From: Devosia sp. 66-22
GTDB lineage: Bacteria; Pseudomonadota; Alphaproteobacteria; Rhizobiales; Devosiaceae
NCBI GenBank assembly: GCA_001899065.1
Contig: MKUZ01000023.1
Coordinates: 1 to 36,219, forward strand
Length of the DNA stretch: 36,219 bases
Direction: 5' to 3'
Positions 1 to 7,286 of this stretch are shown in pieces (position 1 is the first letter of the stretch; the number at the start of each line of letters is the position of its first letter). Under the pieces are notes generated by a model. It was not told the DNA's origin, searched no databases, and saw only the letters and a program-made list of their open reading frames with translations. A program made the translations under genes and the position numbers.

Positions 1-18
1 CTCACCGTCGTGCACTAC

Positions 19-75
19 GAGGGGGTCAATATTGGGCGCCGATCCAGGGTCAAGTTTGCGCGCCGATTGACAGTG
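19..75. repeat. IS21-type terminal repeats (edge of an IS element)
   Basis: Two imperfect tandem copies of a unit of about 25 bases are visible. One begins GGGTCAATATTGGGCGCCGAT and the next begins GGGTCAAGTTTGCGCGCCGAT and runs into TTGACAG. Multiple short terminal repeats combining a GGGTCAA-type and a GCCGATTGAC-type half are typical of IS21-family ends. The rest of that element (istA/istB) would lie left of the window. The exact outer end of the element cannot be fixed, because no second end or target duplication is visible. Confidence 0.5.
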
Positions 76-123
76 GGGGCTTTTCGCAAAGTCTCACAAG
101 CGGCATGGTACTGCTGAGCCGAC

Positions 124-630
124 TTAAAAATGATGCGAGTCGAAACGTTCATGGCTGATAAGGACCCCATTGGGATCATCCATGCGCCCGATGTAAGTCT
201 CGTCGGCCTCAACAGTCTTGCCTTCGCCGCCCAGCGGGCCGGATGACGCAACGTCCTCTTTCATGGCTTCGCGGATGCGGTGGGCCATGAACCAAGCGGT
301 CTTGTAGGTTACACCAAGCATGCGGTGCAGCTGGTGGGCGCTCATGCCCTTCTTGCTGGACGCATAGAGGTGGAAGCCGAGCACCCACTTGCTGAGGCTG
401 ATTTTCGAACGCTCCATCACGGAGCCGACCGTCACGGTGAAATGCTCACGGCAAGCGTTGCACTGCCACAGACCGGGGCGGTGAGACTTGCCAGCCAGCT
501 TGTGCAGCGTGGTCTGATCCGAGTTGCCGCAATGCGGGCAGTAGACGCCATTGGCCCAGCGGATGCTTTCGAGGTGTTCGCGGGCCGCGTTGTCGTCGTG
601 AAAGATCGGGTCGGTGAGGTTCAGAGACAT
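124..630 (-). pseudogene. IS1595-family transposase, C-terminally truncated
   Basis: This is the N-terminal part of an ISXO2/IS1595-type DDE transposase. A zinc ribbon (YCPHCG ... WQCNACR, about residues 31-60) is followed by the family's helical region, which contains KTAWFMAHRIREAM. The first catalytic acidic residue lies in VEADETYIG, near residue 143. The frame then stops at about 168 residues, roughly half the usual 300, so the remaining catalytic residues are missing. The truncation falls next to IS21-type terminal repeats at 19-75, which suggests a second IS inserted into or deleted this copy. The ATG start is supported by an AGGA about 9 bases upstream. The protein cannot be an active transposase. 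Confidence 0.8.
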
Positions 631-690
631 GACGCTTCGTCCTGTTGATGCTCTGAATCTAGGTTCCAGTCCCAGCTATGTCAAGTATAT

Positions 691-712
691 AATTAGGATG
701 ATAATCCTAATT
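691..712. promoter_or_regulatory. Perfect inverted repeat, operator-like
   Basis: AATTAGGAT and ATCCTAATT form a perfect 9-base inverted repeat around a 4-base spacer (GATA). It sits in unusually AT-rich DNA, between the transposase remnant and the response regulator gene. It is not followed by a T-run, so it looks more like a dimeric regulator site than a terminator. The regulator is unknown. Because it lies just outside the transposase gene, it could instead belong to the end of the IS1595 element. Confidence 0.4.
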
Positions 713-851
713 GATCGGTGCTTATCCGTACGCGTCGGTCCGCTCGGAGCGCAACTCTGCCTAGTGCATGCTCCGGACGTGTTTCATCCTGAGCCGAGCG
801 GCATGGGTGGACTCGAGCGTGGTTCGTGAATTGGCACGGACAGGTCCGCCC

Positions 852-868
852 CCGGAACAGTGTTCCGG
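852..868. promoter_or_regulatory. 17-base palindrome upstream of the FixJ-like regulator
   Basis: CCGGAACA-G-TGTTCCGG is a perfect palindrome with 8-base arms. A possible GTG start for the downstream regulator lies inside it, but a better start is the TTG at 911, which would leave this palindrome in the 5' leader or promoter. It could be an operator or a leader hairpin. It does not match the alphaproteobacterial LexA site (GTTC-N7-GTTC). Confidence 0.35.
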
Positions 869-910
869 TCCTCGCCGCAGCGGCTTCCTACTGCCGGAGC
901 GAGGCCGCAA

Positions 911-1549
911 TTGCCGGAAGAGATCTACTACCACTCATTCCTGAACCGCGACCGGGTCGTCCACGTGGTCGATCCCGACCTCACCACCTGCGAAGCGCTG
1001 AGCGTGCTCTTCCGCCTCGAGGGGTTCCAGACCGCCTTCTCGATCAACCTGCCGGGGTTCCTTGCCAGCCTCGAGCGGCGGCGTCCCGACGTGGTGGTTG
1101 CCAATATCGATCTGGGCGGCGGCGACGACGGGCTGCTGCTGTTGCGCAGGGTCAAGACACTGCGCATGGGGACACCAGTGTTCATGATCGAGAACCAGCC
1201 GCTGGTGGAGGCCGCGGTGGCGGCAATGAAGTCCGGCGCCGCCGATGTCATCACCAAGCCGATCGACAACGAGAACCTGGTGCGCATCGTTCGCGACGCG
1301 CTTCGCCAGGACATCCACATCAGCGCCGCCGCATCGGGCCGCCGCGCGGTGGAGGTCCGCGGCTTCGCCCAACTCACGCCGCGCGAGCGCGAAGTGCTGC
1401 AGCTCATCACCAATGGCCAGTCCAATAAGGAAGCCGGGCGCGAACTCGGCATCTCGCCGCGCACCATCGAGGTGCACCGGGCGCGCGTCATGGAGAAGCT
1501 GGGTGCCCGCAACACCGCCGACCTCATGCGGATCGTCCTGACCAGCTAG
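911..1549 (+). CDS. FixJ/NarL-family response regulator with atypical receiver
   Basis: This is a two-domain cytoplasmic regulator. The N-terminal receiver-like domain spans about residues 10-125. The C-terminal LuxR-type helix-turn-helix (LTPREREVLQLITNG ... SKRTIEVHR-like segment SPRTIEVHRARVMEKLG) spans about residues 150-208. The acidic pair (VDPD) and the conserved lysine (ITKPID) are present. However, the segment where FixJ has its phosphoacceptor reads ANIDLGGGDDG, so Asn or a shifted Asp replaces the usual Asp, and the Thr/Ser switch position reads IENQ. Phosphorylation may therefore be lost or altered. I chose the TTG at 911 because GAGG lies 6 bases upstream. A GTG at 860 is in frame but sits inside a palindrome. 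No cognate kinase gene is adjacent. Confidence 0.8.
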   Translation: MPEEIYYHSFLNRDRVVHVVDPDLTTCEALSVLFRLEGFQTAFSINLPGFLASLERRRPDVVVANIDLGGGDDGLLLLRRVKTLRMGTPVFMIENQPLVEAAVAAMKSGAADVITKPIDNENLVRIVRDALRQDIHISAAASGRRAVEVRGFAQLTPREREVLQLITNGQSNKEAGRELGISPRTIEVHRARVMEKLGARNTADLMRIVLTS

Positions 1550-1625
1550 CGCGACGCAACTTGCGCAGGATTTGCCGCCCGGGCCCATGCCAGTCTACCC
1601 ATCACAGCATGGGAGGACGACGGCA

Positions 1626-2486
1626 ATGGCCAGGCTACAGACACAGGCGAGCTACCAGGACCGACTCGCACGGGTCACCGACTTTCTCTACGAGCATCTC
1701 GAGGACGACCTGTCCTTCGACCGGCTGGCCGAGATTGCCTGCCTTTCATCCTACCACTGGAGCCGCATCTACACCGCGATGCGCGGCGAAACGATTGCCG
1801 CGACGGTGCGGCGACTTCGCCTGCAGCGCGCCGCCGACCGGCTGGCGAATGGCGATCTCGATATCGCCCTGATCGCGACGCGCGCCGGCTACGGCTCCAC
1901 CGATACCTTCGCCCGCGCCTTCCGCGACATGTTCGGTCAGGCGCCGGCCGCCTATCGCGCGGCCGGCTCGCACGCAGTGTTCCGGGCTGCCAGTGCCGCC
2001 GCCAACGCGCATGGCTTCCCGGTGAGCATCGACACGCTGGCGCCACAGCGCTGCGCCGGCATCGACCATGTCGGCTCCTATATGCAGATCGACCAGGCCA
2101 TGGGTCGGCTGTTCGCCGAGCTTGCCGCACGCGGCCGCCTGCCGGCGCAGCCCGCCATGACCGGCGTCTATTTCGACGATCCCGACAACGTCCCCGAGAC
2201 AGAACTGCGCTCGCGCGCCTGCCTGCCGCTCGACGACGAACTGGCCATCGAGGCGCCCATGGTCGAGACGATGCTGCGCGGCGGTCTCTATGCCCGGCTC
2301 AACTACACCGGCCCCTATGCCGACATGCGCGGCGCCTATCGCTGGCTGCTCGCAACCTGGCTGCCGGCCTCCGGCTACGAGCCTGCCGAGGCGCCGATCC
2401 TCGAGGCCTATCTCAACGATCCACGCGAGGTCCCGCAGAGCGAACTGCGGACCGACATTCTCCTGCCCATCGAGCGCGCCTCCTGA
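1626..2486 (+). CDS. AraC-family regulator with GyrI-like effector domain
   Basis: This 286-residue transcription factor has the N-terminal AraC double helix-turn-helix at about residues 10-108. Recognisable parts are LSFDRLAEIACLSSYHWSRI and the signature AGYGSTDTFARAFRDMFGQAP. The C-terminal domain (about 130-285) is of the GyrI/SOUL-like type found in Rob and BmrR and usually binds small hydrophobic ligands, with features such as GGLYARLNYTGPYADM and the closing TDILLPI. This order (DNA-binding domain first) is the Rob-like arrangement. ATG 1626 has GGGAGGA upstream. Its stop overlaps the next start by one base (TGATG), so the next gene is translationally coupled. The ligand and targets are unknown. 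Confidence 0.85.
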   Translation: MARLQTQASYQDRLARVTDFLYEHLEDDLSFDRLAEIACLSSYHWSRIYTAMRGETIAATVRRLRLQRAADRLANGDLDIALIATRAGYGSTDTFARAFRDMFGQAPAAYRAAGSHAVFRAASAAANAHGFPVSIDTLAPQRCAGIDHVGSYMQIDQAMGRLFAELAARGRLPAQPAMTGVYFDDPDNVPETELRSRACLPLDDELAIEAPMVETMLRGGLYARLNYTGPYADMRGAYRWLLATWLPASGYEPAEAPILEAYLNDPREVPQSELRTDILLPIERAS

Positions 2487-2908
2487 TGCACGCGGACATC
2501 CCGCCTCCCGTCGCCGCGGCGCTGTCGCGTTATGCCCCGCCGGTTCGCCGGCGGCTCGCCGAACTGCGGCGGCTGATCCTGGCGGTGGCGGACGCGACGG
2601 CGGACGTGGGGCCGCTCACCGAGACGCTAAGATGGGGCGAGGCGGCCTATCTCACCGAGCACAGCGGCAGCGGCACGACGATCCGCCTCGGCGCGCCGCG
2701 CACCAATCCTGCGAGCTGCGCGCTCTTTTTCAACTGCCGCACCACGCTGGTCCCCTCCTTCCGCGACCTGTTCGGCTCCTCGCTCAGCTACGAGGGAACG
2801 CGGGCGGTGCTTGTGCCTGCCGAGGGACTCGTTCCCGAAAACCAGCTCCGCATCTGCATTGCCATGGCACTGACCTATCACCGCGATGGCAGAGGCCGCT
2901 CCGGCTGA
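2486..2908 (+). CDS. DUF1801-domain protein
   Basis: This 140-residue cytoplasmic protein resembles the YdhG/DUF1801 family. Visible family features are the N-terminal PPVRRRLAELRRLIL helix, the LTETLRWGEAAYLT core and the strand-rich C-terminal half with ALFFNCRTTLV. Members adopt a small alpha/beta fold and have no settled biochemical role. The start overlaps the stop of the AraC/GyrI regulator (TGATG), so the two are co-translated. In many genomes DUF1801 proteins accompany GyrI-like proteins, but a shared function is only inferred. Confidence 0.75.
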   Translation: MHADIPPPVAAALSRYAPPVRRRLAELRRLILAVADATADVGPLTETLRWGEAAYLTEHSGSGTTIRLGAPRTNPASCALFFNCRTTLVPSFRDLFGSSLSYEGTRAVLVPAEGLVPENQLRICIAMALTYHRDGRGRSG

Positions 2909-2991
2909 GTTGACAGTCGTGCCCGCCGGCGGCGACAACAGGGGCGGACCGGCCGCCGGATTTTGGCGCGTCGTCGACCTCGGAGCAGGCG

Positions 2992-3612
2992 ATGGCAGAG
3001 TTCACCCATGACTGGTTCGGTCGCTACGCGGCCTACTGGCAGGAGCTGTTCGCGAGCCGGGGCTGGCACCCGGACACGCCGCGCACCGCCATCGAGATCG
3101 GGTCTTACGAGGGCCGATCGGCACTCTGGATGCTCGAGAATCTGCTGCAGCATCCGCAGAGCCGGCTGCATTGCGTGGACACATTCCACGATCGGGATCA
3201 GGCGGATAGCTACTGGCGGCGGTTCGAGGCCAATGTGCTGCGTTCGCCGCACGCCGAAAAGGTCAGCGTCGCGGTGTCCGCCTCGCTGCCGTTCCTCACC
3301 CGCTTCGTCGCCGCCGGGAAGCGGGTGGACTTCGTCTATGTCGACGGCTCCCATCGTGCCGCCGAAGTGCTCGAGGATCTGGTGCTCGCCTTTCACGCCA
3401 CGCGCCCCGGCGGCGTCATCATCTGCGACGACTATCTCAAGGGCGGACGCGCCGCCGACTCGACGCTGGGCACGCCCAAGCTCGCTGTCGATGCGTTCAC
3501 CACCATCTATCGCGATCGCCTCGATATCCCCTGGGGCCAGCCGCTCTATCAGCTGGCAATGATCAAGACCGCCGACCGCGCCGCCGACGATCCGGGCGCA
3601 CGCGGCCTGTAG
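2992..3612 (+). CDS. Class I SAM-dependent methyltransferase
   Basis: This 206-residue protein has a Rossmann-type methyltransferase fold of the Methyltransf_24 kind. The SAM-binding motif I is IEIGSYEGRSALWMLE near residue 31. An acidic residue ends strand 2 (CVDTF). The later motifs are VDFVYVDGSHRAAEVLEDL and GGVIICDDYL. The paired aspartates in YVDGSH and CDDY are the metal or substrate-binding positions in related O-methyltransferases. The acceptor substrate cannot be deduced. GGAG lies 8 bases before the ATG. The gene converges on the DUF6544/hemA unit with only 21 bases between stops. Confidence 0.8.
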   Translation: MAEFTHDWFGRYAAYWQELFASRGWHPDTPRTAIEIGSYEGRSALWMLENLLQHPQSRLHCVDTFHDRDQADSYWRRFEANVLRSPHAEKVSVAVSASLPFLTRFVAAGKRVDFVYVDGSHRAAEVLEDLVLAFHATRPGGVIICDDYLKGGRAADSTLGTPKLAVDAFTTIYRDRLDIPWGQPLYQLAMIKTADRAADDPGARGL

Positions 3613-3633
3613 CGGAACGTGCCAGTTATCTGC

Positions 3634-4473
3634 TTAGGGCCCCGCGAGCGGCGCGAGGCTGGTCATGCCGCCGCGCCAGTAGACGAACTCGCCTTCGGGC
3701 AGATCCCACGCGACCTCGCCTCGCCGCGGCAGGCGATAGGCGCCGACCGGCCCGTAGTCGGCGTAACGGCCGAACCAGCGCGTTTCGATCACGCTGTCGC
3801 CCACCATGCGCGGACGCGCTGCCGCCTCGATGCCATCGACATCGCCCGCCGCGTCGAAGCTCATGACCACGCTGGCGGCGCCCGCGCCGACCGGCACGGA
3901 GACCGCGACATGCGTCGCATCGAGCTGCCGCCAGGCCAGCATCGGCGCATTGAGGATGGCATCGGGATTGAAGGGCAGCTCGGCGAGAAAGCGCATCGCT
4001 TCACCACGGTCCGCCGCGGCGCCGCGCGCCTCGGCCACGGTGATGGCGCCCGCGAGGCGCGCTTCGAGCAACCCCGCGCCACCCACATAGGCATCGACGA
4101 CCTCGACCGGCACGACACCCATCATCGTTCCCTTGGCGTGCCAGACGAAATCGGACTGCCGCGTGCCAGACCGCTGCGTGGCGCTGAGGGCAAAGAACGG
4201 CTGGTCCGGGGCGAGGCGCATCTCCGCCTGTTGCGTCGCGACCACCACCGGTGCGGCGCCCACCGTTCCGCCGTTGCGCTCGGCGAAGGCGCGGACGATC
4301 GGCGGCAGGGCGGCGAGGTCGACGCCTGGCGCGGTGTCGCCCTGGCCGATACGCGCGTTGAGGGCATCGATCTCGCGGGCGAAGCCGGTGGCGCGCCAGA
4401 TCTGCGCCGCCGCGATGCCGGCGATGACGAGGACGATGCCGATGAGGATCACCTGCATCGGCCGCGCTCGCAT
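3634..4473 (-). CDS. DUF6544-like membrane-anchored protein
   Basis: This 279-residue protein starts with an uncleaved signal-anchor helix (QVILIGIVLVIAGIAAAQIW, about residues 7-26), so most of it is probably outside the cytoplasmic membrane. The body resembles DUF6544 proteins, with segments such as LPPIVRAFAERNGG, EMRLAPDQPFFALSATQ and DFVWHAKGTMMGVVPVEVVD. No catalytic motif is recognisable. Its start lies one base after the hemA stop (TGA-C-ATG in coding sense), so it is very probably co-transcribed with hemA. A link to haem synthesis is inference from position only. Confidence 0.6.
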   Translation of the reverse strand: MRARPMQVILIGIVLVIAGIAAAQIWRATGFAREIDALNARIGQGDTAPGVDLAALPPIVRAFAERNGGTVGAAPVVVATQQAEMRLAPDQPFFALSATQRSGTRQSDFVWHAKGTMMGVVPVEVVDAYVGGAGLLEARLAGAITVAEARGAAADRGEAMRFLAELPFNPDAILNAPMLAWRQLDATHVAVSVPVGAGAASVVMSFDAAGDVDGIEAAARPRMVGDSVIETRWFGRYADYGPVGAYRLPRRGEVAWDLPEGEFVYWRGGMTSLAPLAGP

Positions 4474-4474
4474 G

Positions 4475-5755
4475 TCAGCCGCCGACGGTGGGCAGCGTCA
4501 GGTCGCCGCTCGTCAGCTTGTCGGCGGTGATCTTGCGGGCGGGGCGTTCGCGCGGCAGCTCGAGCTCGGCCCACACGCTTACCAGTGCGTGGCGCAGCGC
4601 GATGATCATCTCGTCGCTGTGGAGCGGCGTCGGAGTGATGCGCAGCCGTTCCGTCCCCTTGGGCACGGTGGGGTAGTTGATGGGCTGGATGTAGATGTTG
4701 TGCTTGTCGAGCAGCAGGTCGCTCGCGGCCTTGCAGAGGCGCGCATCGCCCACGATCAGCGGCACGATATGGGTATCGGTCGGCATGACCGGCAGGCCGG
4801 CATCGGCGAGGATGTCCTTGGTGAGCTGTGCCTGCCGCTGGTGGCTGGCGCGTTCGTCGTTCGAGCTCTTGAGGTGTTCGATCGAGGCACGCGCTGCGGC
4901 ACACAGCGCCGGGGGCAGGGCCGTCGTGAAGATGAACTCGGGCGCGTAGGAGCGCACGGCATCGACGATGGCGCGGTTGGCGGCGATGTAGCCGCCCATC
5001 ACGCCGAAGCCCTTGGCGAGGGTTCCCTCGATGATGTCGATCCGCTCCATCAGCCCGTCGCGTTCGGCAATGCCGCCGCCGCGCGGGCCGTAGATTCCCA
5101 CCGCGTGCACTTCGTCGATATAGGTGAGCGCGCCGAACTCTTCGGCGAGGTCGCAGATTTCCTTGATCGGCGCCACATCGCCATCCATCGAGTACACCGA
5201 CTCGAAGGCGATCAGCTTGGGCCGCTTGCGGTCCACCGCGCTCAGCAATTCGCGCAGATGGGCGAGGTCGTTGTGGCGGAAGATCTTCTTTTCCATGCCG
5301 CTCTGGCGCACGCCCTGGATCATCGAGGCGTGGTTGAGCTGGTCGGAGAGAATCACGCAGTCCGGCATCAGCCGGGCGATGGTCGAGATCGCCGCTTCGT
5401 TGCTCACAAAGCCCGAGGTGAACACCAGCGCCGCTTCCTTGCGGTGGAGATCGGCGAGCGAGCGCTCGAGCTCGACCAGCGGGCGGTTGGTGCCCGAGAT
5501 GTTGCGCGTGCCACCGGCGCCGACGCCGAGCTTGGCGGCGGTGTCCTGCATCGCTGCGATGGTCACCGCGTGCTGGCCCATCCCCAGATAGTCGTTGGAG
5601 CACCAGATGGTGATCTCCCGGGCATTGTCGGACTGATCGCGATAGACCGCCCGGGGGAAGCGGCCGGCAATCCGCTCGAGGTCGGCAAAGACGCGGTATC
5701 GCTTCTCCGCCCTCAATGCATCGACTGCGTCCTCGAAGATCCCGCGATAGTCCAT
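4475..5755 (-). CDS. hemA: 5-aminolevulinate synthase
   Basis: This PLP enzyme condenses glycine with succinyl-CoA to 5-aminolevulinate, the first committed step of tetrapyrrole synthesis by the C4 route used by alphaproteobacteria and mitochondria. It belongs to the alpha-oxoamine synthase family. Visible features are the substrate region [19 protein letters not shown], the cofactor aspartate strand ([13 protein letters not shown]) and the Schiff-base lysine in EGTLAKGFG. With the ATG at 5755 this lysine is residue 248, the number known for the Rhodobacter capsulatus enzyme, which supports this start over upstream in-frame alternatives. At 426 residues it is slightly longer than usual, with a short C-terminal extension. 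An FNR/FixK-like box lies about 60 bases upstream. The DUF6544 gene follows in the same unit. Confidence 0.95.
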   Translation of the reverse strand: MDYRGIFEDAVDALRAEKRYRVFADLERIAGRFPRAVYRDQSDNAREITIWCSNDYLGMGQHAVTIAAMQDTAAKLGVGAGGTRNISGTNRPLVELERSLADLHRKEAALVFTSGFVSNEAAISTIARLMPDCVILSDQLNHASMIQGVRQSGMEKKIFRHNDLAHLRELLSAVDRKRPKLIAFESVYSMDGDVAPIKEICDLAEEFGALTYIDEVHAVGIYGPRGGGIAERDGLMERIDIIEGTLAKGFGVMGGYIAANRAIVDAVRSYAPEFIFTTALPPALCAAARASIEHLKSSNDERASHQRQAQLTKDILADAGLPVMPTDTHIVPLIVGDARLCKAASDLLLDKHNIYIQPINYPTVPKGTERLRITPTPLHSDEMIIALRHALVSVWAELELPRERPARKITADKLTSGDLTLPTVGG

Positions 5756-5810
5756 CTGAAGTCTCGTGCCGTTGATGAGGCGAGGGGACCCTAGTTTCGC
5801 GTGGCTGTCG

Positions 5811-5824
5811 TTGACATAGGTCAA
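5811..5824 (-). promoter_or_regulatory. FNR/FixK/FnrL-type box upstream of hemA
   Basis: TTGAC-ATAG-GTCAA is a perfect 5-base inverted repeat with a 4-base spacer, matching the TTGAY-N4-RTCAA consensus of FNR, FixK and FnrL. It lies in the 151-base gap between hemA (minus) and the divergent acyltransferase-like gene (plus), centred about 62 bases before the hemA ATG. hemA is a known FnrL/FixK-type target in several alphaproteobacteria, where it raises tetrapyrrole supply at low oxygen. The site could also act on the divergent gene. No clear -10 element is visible at the ideal distance. Confidence 0.6.
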
Positions 5825-5906
5825 TTCGCCGCGCGACGGCAACGCCTAAGCCATTGAAGCTGCTGAGCTCCCGCCGAGAAGGCTGGAATAATTCTAGGGT
5901 CTGGGG

Positions 5907-7160
5907 GTGATGACGGCAAGCTTGCGCGCATCGCCGCGCGATCACACACTCCGCCATATGTCATCGTCGCCCGATCCGACCGCCGGCTTCACCGACATGC
6001 AGTGGTACATGTACCGCCAGCGCAATGTCGCGTTCTTCGCCGCCTTCACGTCACACGCCTTCAGTCCCGCCGAACTGCTTGCCGCGGCGCGTGCCCTTGT
6101 CGGCCTCGCCCCGCAACTGACCGCCGGCTTCGGCGATGTGTCCGACGACCTCCTCAGCCGCGTCCTCTACAGAGAGAGCGTCGCGACGCTCGACGGCTTC
6201 CCCGATCGCTGGGTCGACCGCGGCGACGACGTCTTCGCCGATCCGGCGTTGCCCTTGTTCCGCATCCGCCATGCCGCGGCCGAGATCGCTTCGCCCGATG
6301 GCCGATCCGGCTTCCTTCTCGTCCAGGTGTCGCATGCTCTCGTCGAGGGGGCCGACTCGGCGCTGCTGTCGCGCTCGCAATCGGCGGTCCATCCGATCGC
6401 GCGCGGTGGTCGCGATGCCGCCCCGCTGGTGAGGGCCGCGGCCACCGGCCTCGGTGCTGTGCTCGCGAGCCTGCATATGCTGGCGGGCAACCTCGTGACG
6501 CTGCGACCGGGGCCATTCCGCTATGCCTCGCGCGCCTACCCACGGGCGCTGTTCTCGCAACGCGCACGGCACCATGGGGTTCGTCAGCGCGCTTTGTTGT
6601 TCGCGCTGGTGATGCACACACTGTTCGATGCGGGAACGGCGCGCGGCAAGCGGCGCGTAAGCGCGACCTATTCGGTCATCGACGATGGCGGTGGGGCCGA
6701 TCGCGATGCCTTCATGCGCATGCGGATGCGCTTCGCGGCCTTCCGCAATCGCGACGGCTTCGCCGACTATGTGCGCGCCGTCGACGCGCAGCTCGCCCGG
6801 TCGGAGGGCAGGGAGGCCGGATTCAACGACGCCATGAACACCGAGGGCATCCGCCTCCACCGATCGCTGAGCCGCATCGTGCCCTTCGCCTACACGCCGA
6901 AGCTGTTCCAGTTCATGCCCTACGACGTTGTCATCGGCCTCATTCCACCGCATCGGCTCGGCGGCGGGCTGACGCGTGGCCTGCTCGAACCGGTCTATGC
7001 CGGGGCCGCGCTCGAGGGGGCAAATGCCTGCGTGATCGTGCCCGGCCGGCGGCAGGTCACGTTCAATTTCTATGTGGAAGAGCGGCTTCTGCCCCGGCTG
7101 ACGGCCCTCGACGCGGTCCTGAGCGAACCGGTCATTTCCCGTTCAGACGGCGCTCCTTAA
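5907..7160 (+). CDS. Acyltransferase-like protein (paralogue 1), unassigned family
   Basis: I do not recognise a named family for this 417-residue protein. It is clearly paralogous to the next gene, sharing the order QW(Y/F)-(M/L)Y, LAPQLT(A/H)GF, a DGFPDRW/DGYPDKW block, SHAL(V/L)EG-D-SALL-RSQSA, GVRQR-L-FALV and a C-terminal PPHR ... G ... EP-Y-GA ... VTFNF segment. The SHALVEGAD segment resembles the HHxxxDG active site of WS/DGAT, condensation-domain and related CoA-dependent acyltransferases, although the first His and the Asp are substituted. A CAT-superfamily fold is therefore an inference. The start could be the GTG at 5907 or the ATG at 5910. The later ATG at 5958 has no visible ribosome-binding site. 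It is divergent from hemA across an FNR-type box. Confidence 0.6.
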   Translation: MMTASLRASPRDHTLRHMSSSPDPTAGFTDMQWYMYRQRNVAFFAAFTSHAFSPAELLAAARALVGLAPQLTAGFGDVSDDLLSRVLYRESVATLDGFPDRWVDRGDDVFADPALPLFRIRHAAAEIASPDGRSGFLLVQVSHALVEGADSALLSRSQSAVHPIARGGRDAAPLVRAAATGLGAVLASLHMLAGNLVTLRPGPFRYASRAYPRALFSQRARHHGVRQRALLFALVMHTLFDAGTARGKRRVSATYSVIDDGGGADRDAFMRMRMRFAAFRNRDGFADYVRAVDAQLARSEGREAGFNDAMNTEGIRLHRSLSRIVPFAYTPKLFQFMPYDVVIGLIPPHRLGGGLTRGLLEPVYAGAALEGANACVIVPGRRQVTFNFYVEERLLPRLTALDAVLSEPVISRSDGAP

Positions 7161-7286
7161 GTCCAATCGCACGCTAGTGATGAGATTTCGCCACGACTTT
7201 GCTGTCGGCCGGCGTCTAATCCGTGATTACGCTTGTCGCTCGCAAAACCGATGATAAGTAGTCCTTAGGGTTGGGGATCAGTCAAA

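Noticed and set aside
15-251. Minus-strand open frame across the IS junction
   Set aside because: It spans unrelated pieces (transposase antiphase, unknown linker and IS21-type repeats) and shows no family features.
852-868. LexA/SOS box
   Set aside because: The palindrome does not match the alphaproteobacterial GTTC-N7-GTTC site, and spacing differs from the Gram-positive box.
4133-5794. Long plus-strand open frame opposite hemA
   Set aside because: It is antisense to clearly conserved hemA and DUF6544 and has no family features. Long antisense frames are expected at this GC content.
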